DNA of 64,000 nucleotides from Pseudo-nitzschia pungens (GCA_037355855.1 CM074759.1:2046001-2110000); one strand, 5' to 3'; positions 21,019 through 33,525 are shown, counted from the stretch's first letter. Translations and numbers: made by a program. The notes: generated from the letters alone by a model not told the origin.

Positions 21019-22660
21019 ACATTTTGTTTGCAACAGGGCTCATCTCCGTAGGTTGCTTCCCCTTTTTGGGAGTTCTCCTCCATACGTCTTCCCAGACAGC
21101 AGTGCTGTACTGGCATTCAGGTCCAGTGGAGCCAAAGGCATGGTGCTATGGATATCATGATCCTTATGTGGTTGGTTGGTGTTCCGGGCGTTTTGTTGAA
21201 GGCCAGGTGATAGTTTGCTTTCGAACATGAGTCCTTTTGGGTTTGAAGATAATGGTCCCTTCAATTGTCCGTTCAAGTGTTCCATCATGTTGGGTGCAAT
21301 AGGATTCCATTGCTTGCTTGAGGTAAGCTTGGAAGGATTCATTGGAAGCAGTGCTTCCAGTTTCATTGCTAAAGGCCGTAGCAGTGCTGTTGTTGCTGCT
21401 ATTGCTCTTATATCTTTTGGAATATTTATTCTTTGGACAATCAGACCAATTGTGGTCATGTCCGGGGATTCTGCAAGGATTACTGTACTTGTATTTGCTG
21501 GTATTAGTATTGTTTGCTTCTTCTTCTTCTTCAGATTCAGCTGTTGGTTTCACTGTCCGAATGAGAGCTGTTGTTGCCTTCAGCATCCGAATTGCTGTTG
21601 TTGTCGGCGCTTGCATTGCTGATGCTATTGATATCAGAGTCATATGGATTGTCGATGGAAGAGTTCCTTTTGCTCAACCGATTGAGGGAGCTCATGTGGT
21701 CCGCTATAAATTGTATAGTTGTTTGCTGTCTGATTCCACTGTGGATTCTGCGATAGTCTTCAATCCATTCATTTGGAAAGCTGTGGAGTAAGATGGTCAT
21801 TTGTTGCAGATGGTTTAAATTAGCAGCATAGCCTTGTAGTTTTGCAGTGTATTTGATGAGTTGTTCCATTGGGTCTGCATGGTGTTTGTATGAGACATTG
21901 CTTGGTTTCTTGCAGGAGCTTCGGAGATATGTATGCATGATGTCTTTGGCATCTTTGGTGCTGTAGTATTGTTTGATAAAGGCTGAGAAAGCTCTGTTGT
22001 ATCCATTTCTTGTAGATGGATAATCACGTTGGCTTTTTGTTAAGGCTCTCCACTTGGTTTGGGCGTCTACACCACAGAGACATCGGCTGAAGTATTTGAT
22101 ATATTTATCTGCTGAAAGATCAAGATCTTCTGCTGCGTTTCAAAAGGCTTCTTCTGTATGCAGGAGTTCTTCTAAATTGACGTCTGTGAATAGAGGGACT
22201 TTGACGCTGTCTTCTTGGTCTTCGTTGTAAACTGTTAGAGTAACGAGCTTGGGATTGGAGCTGTCAAAGGCTCTCTTGTAAGGGATTGGAGGATCTCTGT
22301 AGAGTCCTGCCATGGTTGATTTGTTTCTTTTGATTCGTATTGTTTGATCGTTTTTGTGTTCGATCGATTGTATCGGTTGTTTCGTAGATATCAATCGTTT
22401 TGTTTGATCGGTTCTTTCGATCGGTTCTTTCAATTGCTTCTTGCTTGTCAGGGTATCGATGTATACCTGTTGTTTAGGATGAAGGATGTTTTGGATTCAG
22501 TACTGTGTTGTTGTCTTCTACTTTCAAGCGGATAGTAATTACTACTATGTAACACTCTATGGTAGAGTTAGTTGGAGTGATACGGGATAGAGGTATTTTA
22601 AAGATGAATAATTCTAAAATTGTGTTATATAAGAGAATGATTTAATACTTTACGAGATGG
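21019..22660 (-). mobile_element. Gypsy element C remnant: partial 5' LTR, decayed gag, start of pol
   Basis: On the minus strand a partial LTR (about 22660-22556, with TCTCGTAAAGTAT and the GAGTGTTACA end) precedes a gag starting at 22313 (MAGLYRDPPIPYKRAFDSS), close to the gag of gypsy A. The gag is broken into several frames (22313-22140, 22027-21815, 21938-21537, 21643-21164) and includes the zinc-finger-like segment NPCRIPGHDHNWSDCPKN at 21487-21434. The pol start (LNASTALLSGKTYGGEL, about 21110-21050) then runs into the LINE. Nothing further of pol remains. Confidence 0.8.
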
Positions 22661-23547
22661 GAATGATTCCTTGAGGAAACTAACAATGCGTCCCTTCTCT
22701 GCTTTAATCTACAACGGCAGACACAGCAACGCACCAACAACAATAACACATCCAACGCTCGGCTTTTCACCTATCTTTACTCCTACCGTATTACAGCAGG
22801 AGGTGTTTTTATGCCTAAAGAGCTATCGATTTCAGTCAATCGAATTCCGAAAATCAGCTCCACTACCTGAGAGAGGCATATCAAAGTTGGGGGAGGAAAA
22901 GAATTTTCTTCGACTCTTTTTCTATTTTTAACATGTCTTTAGAAGCCTTCTCAAGAACAAGGAACAAATCTTTGATTTCTTCAGTATCACAAAGAACCTT
23001 CTAAAATTCTGGTTCGATCTACATTACCACGTATCTCTCGAAACATTTCAAATGACATATATCGTCGAATACATCAACTTCAACGGGTTCTCGAAACAAG
23101 CATATATCCTCAACCGAAACCACTTAACTTCGAACCTATACTACCACATGCAAACTTAACCTAATCATTAGGGAACTATGTGACATATTGACGTAGGTAC
23201 CCTACGACAGGGTTTAAAAATGATTATTGAATCCCGCATGTGCTCCAATACACAAGAATATCATACATAAATCGAAGAACACGGCACACTGAGTGGTAAG
23301 GTTTTACACGTACTGGTAACTTAACCACACCTCTGGTTGGCATGGTTCCGATAAGATTACTGTAAGGTTACTAGTACTCCGATTTTCCCATTTTCGAAAG
23401 TGACCCCTCTAGCGTCGTTTTTTTGACTGTGTGGAGGTCTTCAAAAATTATCGGTCATACGGAGTAATTCAGTTACTTGTATTTCGGAAAAGAGGAAGTA
23501 ATTGGCATGGGCAAGTGCTCTTTATTGTTTCATTCCTAGTGATAACG
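22661..23547. other. Intergenic stretch upstream of PCYT2
   Basis: No gene recognised. It holds scattered GGTAAGGTT / GTAAGGTTACT motifs near 23297 and 23355. The reading frame of the following gene is open back to 23413 but has no ATG before 23548. Confidence 0.35.
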
Positions 23548-25412
23548 ATGGCGATGACAGGATTTCTAGCTTTTCTTGCAATACGCGATGATGATACAAA
23601 TCAATGTTCGTCAGAGTTGATCCGAACAGTGTCGACGGTCGCCCTTACTATCTTGTCGTATTTTATCCTGTTCGGGAATCGGCACATGCGCAGACGACGG
23701 AAATTGGCCAAGGAGCTTGATGTTGCAAAAGAACAAGTAGCATTCTTGCAACAAAAGCTAAAGCTTACTCGCAGCCCGAGTGAGTGCAAGTTAGAGGAAG
23801 ATGGCGAAGAGAAAAAGGAAGTCCGGATATTTATGGAAGGCGCATTCGATCTAATGCATTTTGGCCATATGAATGCATTTCGTCTTGGTCGGTCTCTTGG
23901 AACGCATCTCGTTGTTGGGGTGAATTCGGACGAGTCTATCACAGAATGCAAAGCGGCGCCTCTGATGAACAATGAGGAAAGACTGGCTATGGTAAAATCC
24001 TGTAAATTTGTCGACGAAGTCGTCCCCAATACCCCATACGTCATGAACAAGGAGTACATTGATTATATATTTGAAACTTACAACGTTGATTATATCATAC
24101 ACGGAGACGACCCATGCATTGTGGATGGGAGGTAAGTCGAACGTTTATCATTTCGACCAGGCCAGATCGTTCATGGGATTCGACGTTTCTCATGTGAAGA
24201 AACTCATTATTTTCGTTGCTGCTGTTTTTTATGTTAGGGATGTGTACGAGACTGCGAAGAAGGCAGGGAAATTCCGAACCATACCAAGGACAGAAGGTGT
24301 CTCGACGACCGATATATTGGGAAGAATGTTACTGCTTACAAAAGAGCATCATATGGGAGGCGAGACAGTTGGCGCACTGGGACGTCAATCCAAGTTTTTG
24401 ACAACAACAAGATTGCTACAATTGTTCAGCGAAAACGTAACAGTCCCAACTGAAGGTATGCGTGTGATTTACATAGACGGAGCCTGGGATATGGTAAGTG
24501 TAGAGGGCCCTACCTCTGTGTTTATATTATGCATGCGTACAAGGGGTGTCACTTTGTTTCGCACAACTTTTACGTAGTGCTCATTACGTCTATTTTTTGT
24601 TCTATAGTTCCACCCTGGTCACGTTGCTCTTCTGAAAGCAGCAAAAGAGGTAAGTCTCAAAGAGGCTGCACAGATTATATCCCGTGTGCTTCTTTCTCAT
24701 CATCATTGGTCTTCTGTTGCCTCTTTCTCCCACCATTATGAAATGGTTGATGCTTGTATTATATTTATTTTTCCGATACTGTAAAAAGCGTGGAGATTAC
24801 TTGATTGTGGGCATACATAGTGACGGTTGTGTGAATAGAATCAAGGGCATGGTAAGTTATTGTCCGCTTCAACGCCATTTCATGAATTGAGAGTGTAAGA
24901 TGCCAACTCATCAACTTCCGTTCGTTCCTTCTTTCTACCTTGATAAAGAATCTTCCTCTTCTGGTAGGTACACTCCTACTCTTTTTAGGTGACACATCTC
25001 TCCTTTGCGAATCTCACGCATTTCTTTTTTCAAAATTTTGGTCGTATGCTCATGATAGAATCTTCACGAACGCGTATTGAGTGTCTTGGGATGTCGTTTT
25101 GTAGATGATGTTTTGATTGACGCTCCGTATGAAATCAGTGCCGAAATGATTGCATCATTGAGGATTGCTGAGGTCATCCATGGGACTTACGATGTTGACG
25201 GGGAATACTGCAGCAAAGATGACGAGAGATACAGACATGCGAAAGAGAAAGGTGTTTTTCACACCTTAGAAAGTCCCTGCCTCTTCAATTTGAAGACTAT
25301 TTTTGAAAGAATTCGGCACAACCAAAAGACGTTTCAAGCGAGGTTCGAAAGAAAGATGAACACTGAAGCAGAGCATTACAAACAAAAATATAGTGACAGT
25401 GGGTCGCAATAG
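23548..25412 (+). CDS. PCYT2: Ethanolamine-phosphate cytidylyltransferase
   Basis: Makes CDP-ethanolamine from CTP and phosphoethanolamine, the middle step of the Kennedy pathway to phosphatidylethanolamine. I infer five exons: 23548-24131, 24238-24493, 24608-24649, 24789-24851 and 25059-25412, all GT-AG and in phase, giving 432 aa. Two cytidylyltransferase folds are present, as the family requires: the first with HFGH at 104-107 and the RTEGVSTTD signature at 212-220, the second with HPGH at 282-285 and NLHERVLSVLGCRFVDDV. The N-terminus has one or two hydrophobic segments (about 5-12 and 30-43) followed by an Arg-rich stretch, so it may be membrane-anchored. A few residues that usually precede NLHERVLSV are missing at the exon 4/5 junction; a micro-exon may have been overlooked. 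It is convergent with the next gene (187 bp apart). Confidence 0.9.
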
Positions 25413-25598
25413 GTGGTGGAATCGCACTATTAAAGACGAACTATAACCTTTAACCTGTGGTATGCTACAAAGTTTGAACGACCTCAACAAAATCATGAGT
25501 CTCGTCGAGCTAAAATACAAAGCATAAATAATGATATAGTATTCAAATATACCGTCATCTATTTATAAGTTTCTATTGCTCACATTCATCCCTGAGTT

Positions 25599-28194
25599 TT
25601 ACTCCTCGCTGCTGGACGCATCCCCAGACACTCTACATTCCATATCCATACGTTTGCTATGCGCCATTAAATTTTCCCTGGTAAATTCGTGCGGTTCATG
25701 AAAACCTTTCAAACGTTTCCTTGGAGGGCCTTTACTTGCACGAATCGAAACAGATAACTTTCCCTCGGACTCATCACTAGCTTTCTCAGATTCATCTGTA
25801 TCATCGCTGGAGGATTTGTCAGACTTTGAGTCTTCCTGTGAACTTGATGACTGCTCGATTGTTGGTTGGGACGACGTGCTTGATGACGTCTCGGTAACAG
25901 ATGCTGGCTTCACCTTTCGTTTTGAAGATTGGAAGTGCGACAGTGAAGTAATAGGATCAGAAGTTTGTCTTCTACCGTTTATTACTTTCTGCGAAAGATC
26001 ATGGTCCTTCCTTTTCTTTCTTTCACCAGCACGGTTGCTTGAATCTGAATTGACTTCTGCAGTGTCTTTTGACGATTCGTGTCGTGCACTCGAAATTAAT
26101 TGTGTCCCCGGAATAGAAGCAGGGATGTTTTTGTTTTCCTCATTGCTTTTGTTTGTCATTTCATTGTCTCCTACCTTGGCTTCTACGGCGTCTTCGTATG
26201 ATTCTCGGAGCCCCCGGATTGAATTTAGAACCCCAAGTAGTATTACAGCTGCCTCTTCATCTGATGTCTTTTTCTGACTAGATTCTCTTTTCTCTTTTGC
26301 CTTCGGTTTGTCAGTTTTGTTCCCTCCAGCCTCTACCCTAGCGGCTGGTTCTGACGGAGATAATACGGGAGACGAAGGTTTCGAGGATATTTTTTTAGTA
26401 GATTGTTCCTCGGCTTTTTGTAGAGACGCTAGATGTGCTTCGTAGCTTCGTTGTAACTGTTCAGCGGGACTAACATTCTCTAATGCATTAGAGTTCTTCG
26501 ATGCAGCGACAGCAGAAGTGGTGGCATTAGCGGCCTCCAAATTTGCTGTACTAGATGCCAATTCTTGTTGATCGTCGTCCCAATCTTTCGCATCTTTTAA
26601 GGACTTTTCGAACGCCAGTCGAAGCGCTCTTTGCTGCTCTTCGAAGGCGGCTTTTAGTTTCTTCGTGCGTTCTTCTTTCCTTGAAAGAGTTGCAGGTGAG
26701 GGTATTGTCTTATTGCTCACGGGTTGCTCCGGCTTCTTCTGAGGAAGCTGCTGTTGTTGCTGTTGTTGTTGCTGCTGCTGCTGCCGATATAGCTGCACTT
26801 GTTCGGATCTTTGTTCCATCGGAATCGGTGGTGACGTCCTTGTGACATTGGCTGCGATATCAGGAACATTGAAGTTGAAAGTGCTGCTTGGAGGTGCCGA
26901 GTTTGAAGTGATTGCTCCAAGCGTTCCATTATTACGTGGTGATGTATTGGACCCAGGAGGTCGTAGCACTGCCAAACCAGCCTGCTGCTGTGTTATCGCT
27001 TGAGATAAGGCATATGAAGCAACAAGATTATTTAGCATCTGAAGTGGATCTGGTGCTGGAGCTGCTATCGGTGTCGACGATGGATTGCTGGCTTGTGTTC
27101 TTTGGTGTAAGAGAAGAGGGATTAAAGGACAAAGACGTGTGAGACCCATAAGTGTCAAGCATTCAAAAAAATACACAGATTGGAAATATTACCAACCTTT
27201 CGGCAGGATTCTGAAGAAGAATCTGTCCTAAAAGTATTGAAGGGTGGGTCGCAGCGAGGTTACTCGCAGGACTAGGAACGCCAGCATTCGGGATTATACC
27301 CGTCGGTCCAGGTAGAAGAGAAGCTTGACCGGGAGTAGGAGCTATCAATTGGTTTTGTATCCAGGGATTTGCCGCTTTCAGCGCGGAACCTTGTTGGAAC
27401 GAGAATAGTGATGGTATCACCGCTGAAGCCGATTGTGGCGGTTGGGATGCAAGTAACTCGTGGCGGGGAGGCAAAGGCAGGCCCGTTTGTTCATGCTCTA
27501 CTCGCAAACGAAATCGTTGCTCTAGATGCATCAGTTCAAAGCTAGCCATTTCCACTTCAGCAGGAGAAGCTCTTGGGCGATCGCGTAAATGGTACGCACG
27601 CCGCCCAAGACAGCATGCTCCCGTAAACTTCTTGGTTATTCGCATCGGATCACAGTTCAACTTTTCCGCCAGATAAGAACGAAGGGTTGCTCCGTCGGGT
27701 AAAGTAAGCAATCCAGTGCTAAAGTACTGTATAATTCTTGATGTGTATTCTTCTTCTTCGATCTAAACGAGAAACAAGAATTGAGTGAGATTTTGCAACC
27801 AATGTACAAAGTATAATGGATTGCACAATGCCAGCAGTGTTATTGAAGATTGAAAAGCGTAATGCATTCGAACGTCAACATAACTCACCGTCCATTTCCC
27901 TTTACGTAGCTTCTGTTTCGACTTCTTACCAACGTCGGCAGCCGGGGCCGAAGCTCTATTTTGTGATTGTGATGGCGATTGCGATTGAGTAGGTGCTATC
28001 TGCTGCTCCTGGTTGGCTTTCAGAGGAGCTGGTGCTGTCGGATCGGAAGATATGCCGTTGCTCTGCGCTGGACATCGATCGGGAGACCCCTTGGTATCTC
28101 CGATAGGTGCTGCTTTGCTTGAATCATTCTGCGATACTATAGCTGAAGTTGTTCCCAGATCATTCTTGTGTTCCGGCGGTGTTGGTTTATCCAT
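25599..28194 (-). CDS. KWT-domain, poly-Q stramenopile protein
   Basis: Three exons inferred: 28194-27889, 27762-27197 and 27099-25599, giving 790 aa in one frame. The first ATG is at 28194. Exon 1 is Gln/Ser/Pro-rich. The only recognisable domain spans the exon 1/2 junction, residues about 95-165: KLRKGKWT, then EEEEYTSRIIQYF, LPDGATLRSYLAEKLNCDP and MRITKKFTGACCLG. I recall this arrangement from uncharacterised diatom and oomycete proteins, where it is taken for a regulatory or DNA-binding domain; that is memory, not a search result. Exon 3 carries a Gln run, a charged coiled coil (about KEERTKKLKAAFEEQ) and a long Ser/Glu/Lys-rich disordered tail with basic clusters (RKRLKGF). The second donor is an unusual GTTGGT, chosen because only it keeps the frame. 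A nuclear regulator is plausible, not shown. Confidence 0.7.
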
Positions 28195-30647
28195 CTCGAT
28201 TGCATTGCTTTGTTGCACTAATGACGGCGACGATTCTGCTATTCCCCGAACAAAAGAATCAATGCGAATACTGTGTGTCCAACCAGTCGCTTCTTCTCTC
28301 TGTTTCCTTCAGACCTTTCCCCTCCTCTTCTCTCTAGCGACCTAATGTCTTCCTGTTGGTATTGGTGTTGGTGTTGGTATGTTGGCTGCTCGGTCTATGG
28401 TCTATGGGTCGGTTGCGGTTCCATGCCTGATTCAGGACCAATTGTCGATGGTGAACTTCATTTGTCAACAGTTGAAACGATGTTCGACCTCTAGTTCAAT
28501 GTTCCATTGTGGAAAAACAGTTTCCAACTTGCAACAGTTGCCTTTACTAACATCAAGTTGTTACGCGAGTTCATTTAAGGGCTGGGAACCGGGATGATCT
28601 TATATCTATAAAGGTGCGTGTTAGTCTGTCATTTGTTGTCATCAAAACCGTAATGAATGCCCTTAATCAAATGAAATTTAGATTCTTCTTTTGATCGCAT
28701 AAGTGACGCACATTTGGTCGTAGTTTGATTCAGAATAAGATGCTGCTGACATCACTTGGTGTTCCAATTGAACACAACAGAAAAACCATCAATTTTGTTC
28801 GCTGTTACGAAGAGAATCCCCGTGTAATCTACATACGGTTCAATCCAGTCTAATGATTGGCCTGTGCCGATCGATTGTCTTTCGTCGAAGAAGAGGTCGC
28901 TGCGAAATACCTTTATCTGAAACAGAGTTACCGATCATCATCGTTACGTCATTAGTGAACCATGATGTAGAAACATCGTGTCAAAGAATGACGCGCATGC
29001 GCTATTTGGCGGTAACCTTACTCGTGCGTAGGATTCCTACGAAACTGTTTCTCATTAATTAAGCAACACGAAATCGTTCAAAATAATGGTCTCTATCGTA
29101 TTCGTGCAGTCGATTCTGTTTTCTTGATGCTTTTACTACGAACTTTCCCAGGTGCAAACCTGACATGGTGCAAGATGCTCTCAATTACTAGTGCACTCAA
29201 TGCTGTTTCCTTGCAACTTTCCCAGGTACAAGTAGCTACTTGTTACACACAAATGTGTCAAGCATGTGGGTGTTACAAATTCATAGCACGTTTCATGTGC
29301 ATGAGCCCCCCTGTTTGCTTTGTGTAGAAAGTCAGCTCTCATCTAGGGGCATTTAGTGCATATCTTCGTTCCAAAAGATTTTCTGGACCACAAAATAGTG
29401 TTTACAGATCTTATATTCTTTGCTGAATGTGAATTCCTGCATTTCATTGCACTTTCATGGAATCGATGTCATTCAATAGCAGCAAAATAAGATCTAGTAC
29501 ATAATGTTGCTGTAATTTTGGTTCATTCAATCTTGAGCTGTTCCATCTGAATCTGGTTGCTTTTCACATCAATACCCCTCAGGCAACTTTGGGCTGTGGT
29601 GTTTGCATCAACTAAGAAGGTGCTAGTTAATTTGTGAACATCCCTCATATGTTGTCCTCTGATTACCACAGCTCTCTTCTTGTCATCCAGAATCTTTGGT
29701 ATTGTTCTTTTGTTTCCTTAATTTGTTGCTGGACCTGGAATTTCTTTGCTGCATGACCGCTAGTAACATAAGCTATTTGTAGACCACCATCATTATAATT
29801 TGTTTCATTGTCATATACTAGTAGCTTCTTTCACAACAAGGGAATAAAGTGATCTGTACAATATTGGTGCAAGATAACTTTCTGCCCTGTGATTCCAACC
29901 TGGTTTGTGCTCTTCATTGTATCTGAGGTGCATGCAACTTTTTTTAGGTTACATAAACCTTGGATAGAATGTGAGAACAATAGTATTTGATATTTGCCTT
30001 TGCTATTGTCCAAGCTTGCTTTATGAACACAGAGTCCTGGTGGACAACACACCATTTTTCAGTCAGCTATAATTCATGAGTAGTACATTCCAACAAGTGC
30101 AGATCCCTCCTCACAACTCCTTTCCCAAATAATGGCCTCCAAGATGATTAATCCACTTTGTTAGCTGCCTTAGGCAAAACCTCTTTAATCTTTTGCTTGA
30201 TTCAATTTTCTCTCTATATTTCACTACACAAGCTTTCAAAAGAGAATCAATTGGTTGCACACACCCTTCTCTTTGCACTGTCATCAAAGCTGTGCTTCAT
30301 TATAACATATGAATCTTTCATGAGACTGGAGATGACTCCTGATAGTACGATCTTTGGTGTGTGGGATATTCTGTTGTCAAACTCACAAGACTGCCATGCT
30401 TGATTACAAATCCCATGATGTCACAGCAAAACAGGTACATGTACCCTGTTCTTCTCAAATTGGATGACTTTCCAAATGCCTGTCAATTGTCTGAAAGTTG
30501 CAGCCCTTATTTCATGATTTTGCTGAACAATTCTAGGCTCAAGCTTGTACCAGGAGACGTGAGAATGCAGTTTTTCCTTTGTATGGTTTGGGTCAAGGAT
30601 TTACACCAGATTACAGATGGTTGTGGCTGTCATTGTTGAACTGCTGT
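28195..30647. other. Gene-free stretch
   Basis: Two and a half kilobases with only short, unconserved open frames on both strands. The composition is T-rich on the plus strand with several repeated short phrases (for example CTTTCCCAGGT(G/A)CAA at 29147 and 29217). I see no RNA gene, no transposon ends and no known domain. It ends exactly where the LTR of gypsy B begins. Confidence 0.4.
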
Positions 30648-30772
30648 TGTGACATGGTAGCGTAGCTACGGGTCACGAATGGATAATTAACTGAATCCCA
30701 CATGGGAATCAAATATAAACCTTTGGTGATGGATACATTTTATATGTGTCCTAATTAATATGGTTGAGTCCC

Positions 30773-32923
30773 CTAATTTCTCCGCGCGATTTTTGAAAAC
30801 CGATTTATGTAATCTCGCCTAACGGCGAGAACCCCGAACACCAATTTCACAATGGCAGATTTTATCACCAACACACTATACTCTGTTTAATTGACTACCC
30901 TACAACTCCTCGGACAGTCCCTGGAGCGCTAGTTCACCGTCTCTGCAACAGCTTCCCAAATCACCGCTCAGCGATTGTTTTTATTCTCGCTGCTGACCAC
31001 AATACCTGCTACGTTCTTCCGTCTCCACTGACCATTTTGACAACAACACACCCCGTTTAAATGACTCCTACTCTACGCCTCCTTGGACAGTCCCTGGGGC
31101 GCTAGTTTACAGTCTCTGCAAAACAGTTCCAGCTCGGGCCGACGCCCGAGCTTTCCAAATCACCGCTCAGCGATTGTTTTTATTCTTGCTGCCGACCACC
31201 GTCCCTGCTACGTTTCTCCGTATCCACTATCCTTCCGACAACAACACACGCTGTTTAACTGAATCCTACATTACTACTCCCAGGACAGTCCCTGGAGCGC
31301 TAGTTTACAGTCTCTACAACACAGTTCCCGCTCGGGCCCGAACCTGAGCCTCCCAGATCACCGCTCAGCGAGTGTTTGTATTCTCGCTGCAGCACCATCC
31401 CCTACTTCTTCATCCACCCGTCTTTTCCAGATACCACTACCCCGACACTCTCGGGCTACAGTTCCATCCGATTCAATCCAGATCTCAGTTCTATCCATTG
31501 CCGCCGCGGCCGCGACCGCTATAAGTTTGGCGTCCTCTCACGGTGCCTCCATTCAACCCACGAGGTTGTTACCCTTCACCGTTCCCTTCACCATGCGCTA
31601 GCCTCGCCTCCTTGGCTTCCATTCCCTGCATCACCGGCACCCATCAGCATCAGGAGCCCCGTCGGCTCCTCCTCCAGCTACACCCGGCCATGGTCCCCGA
31701 TCGGACCATTCCCGACGACTCGACAACACGACAACATCCGACATATCTCTGAACTTTCCTAACCACATGTGATCATTCTGCCCTCTGGTCCTTTTGATAT
31801 TTCTCCTGGTCCTTTTTGATATTTTTCCTTTTATTTCAGTCATTTTCAGATATCTCTGGACCCAGGGACATTATCAATCGGTTCTCCAGTTTCCGCATTA
31901 AGTCTGCATACTTCTCTCCCGTTCCTTCAAGTTTATCAGCACGCCCGACCAGTTTTCATCCAATATTTGGGGGTATTGTTTTCGCATTACCAATTCCGCA
32001 TGACATTCTCAGATTCCCAACTTTTATTTATACTTCCAACTTATCGGAGCGCTATTACATGGGCACTAATAGCAATCCAACCACGTCATAATTGGTTTGT
32101 GAATGATTCCTGCTCGCACCGTCCTTGTACTCCTACGGCCCAGGATATAGCCTCTTTCCTGCTTCTCAGTCTCCGACCTACCAATACGTTTTTCCCATTC
32201 ATCTGTTCCTTCAAGTTTATCAGTATGCCCGATCAGTTTTCATCCAATATTGAGGGGTATTGTCTGTGCCTACCGAATGCCAGTATCCGATTTACAGTTC
32301 TGTTTTACAGTTCTTATTCCCGTTTTTATTTATTTCCCGATTACTCTAAATGGGGCGCTATTACTTGGGCACTAATAGCCCTCCACTCCCGACATCATCA
32401 CCACGCTTCGGTCGCACACCATGATTCCTGCTCCACGTGTCCTCTTACTCCCACGGTTCAAGATCGCCATGATCATCTTCAGATCACCTGCTTCTACCCT
32501 GACTCTACAACCTCCGCACCTTGCACTGTATACGCTTCCAAGATCCTTCTATTCCTATTTTTCAGTCCATTCGATATACCTAACATCCTGACCTCGACAA
32601 GCACTCTAAATCAAGGACCCAAGAAGTTTCCCTCCGCCTGATGTAATCGACATTCGTGGTTGATTGTTACGTTTAAGTTCTCAAGGAACCAGGATATTCA
32701 AGATTTCCGACATCATCTTTCCCTGCCACCGGCAGGGTTTTCTACCCGAAGATGCATCCCCGAATGCAGCGGCGCTCAGGAGTACATCTTCAATCTTAAC
32801 TTGCCCGCTCCACTAGAACCATACGAATTTTAGTGGCGCCAGCACTCTGTGAGCCCATACTAGCATCTGCACGCAGTGCAATCTTGCTGGTCGGGTCGAG
32901 AGTATAAATTAGATATTTTACAC
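30773..32923. mobile_element. 2.15-kb non-autonomous insertion with 17-bp target duplication
   Basis: The sequence TAATATGGTTGAGTCCC stands immediately on both sides (30756-30772 and 32924-32940), and removing one copy plus the insert restores a continuous LTR. The insert has no inverted repeats at its ends (starts CTAATTTCTCC, ends GATATTTTACAC) and no convincing gene. Internally it holds three tandem units of about 180-200 bp at 30880-31380 (each with ACAGTCCCTGGAGCGCTAGT and CACCGCTCAGCGA) and a two-copy repeat of about 300 bp at 31900-32440 (each with TTTTCATCCAATATT and GGGCACTAATAGC). A long duplication without inverted ends fits target-primed insertion of a non-autonomous retroposon, but there is no poly-A tail. 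Confidence 0.75.
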
Positions 32924-33084
32924 TAATATGGTTGAGTCCCAGAAAATGATATATGCCTAATTGTGGGGACGGACAATGAAACAACATTTATGGCAGAGCA
33001 TGCCAAAATGTGGCTATGATCACGACCTCAAATTTTATATGTTTCCATTCTCAATTCGCGTAACAATATCTCGTAAAGTATCTA

Positions 33085-33407
33085 TGTAACATGCTAGCGT
33101 ACGCTAGTAGGTTACGACTTGATAATTAACCGAATCCCGCATTGAATAATCGAATATAATCTTCGGTACCGGATACATGTAATATGTGTCCTAACTATTA
33201 TGGTCGAGTCCCAGATTAGGATATACGCCTAATCGTGGGAACCAACAATGAATCAACATTTATGGCAGAGCATGCCTAAAAGTGGCTATGCTCGCGACCT
33301 CGAAATTTTATATGTCTTCATTCTTTATTCGCATAACAATATCTCGTAAAGTATCTAAACATTCACAATTTACATACTACTCCGAATTTCTACCTTAGAG
33401 TGTTACA
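33085..33407 (+). repeat. 5' LTR of gypsy A
   Basis: Starts TGTAACA and ends TGTTACA, a perfect 7-bp terminal inversion. It differs from the 3' LTR at five positions, all transitions, with no indel. The leader between 33408 and 33525 must contain the primer binding site (starts CAGTAATTACTGTC); I cannot name the priming tRNA. Confidence 0.95.
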
Positions 33408-33525
33408 CAGTAATTACTGTCCTCTTCACGTAGGAACAGTAGTAAAATTCAGTACTGAAATCTCGAGACAACTAAAACACCTTTAACCTCAACAAAACAA
33501 GCACCTTGTATCTCCAACAAGCAAC

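Noticed and set aside
28195..30640. Short open frames between the KWT gene and gypsy B
   Set aside because: None shows a domain, plausible splice partners or biased composition.
31376..32641. Open frames of 128 and 224 codons inside the 2.15-kb insertion
   Set aside because: They overlap tandem repeats, have no domain or conserved motif, and look like chance frames in T/C-rich DNA.
33408..33525. A specific tRNA primer binding site for gypsy A
   Set aside because: The sequence after the LTR (CAGTAATTACTG) is self-complementary in part, and I cannot match it to a tRNA 3' end with confidence.
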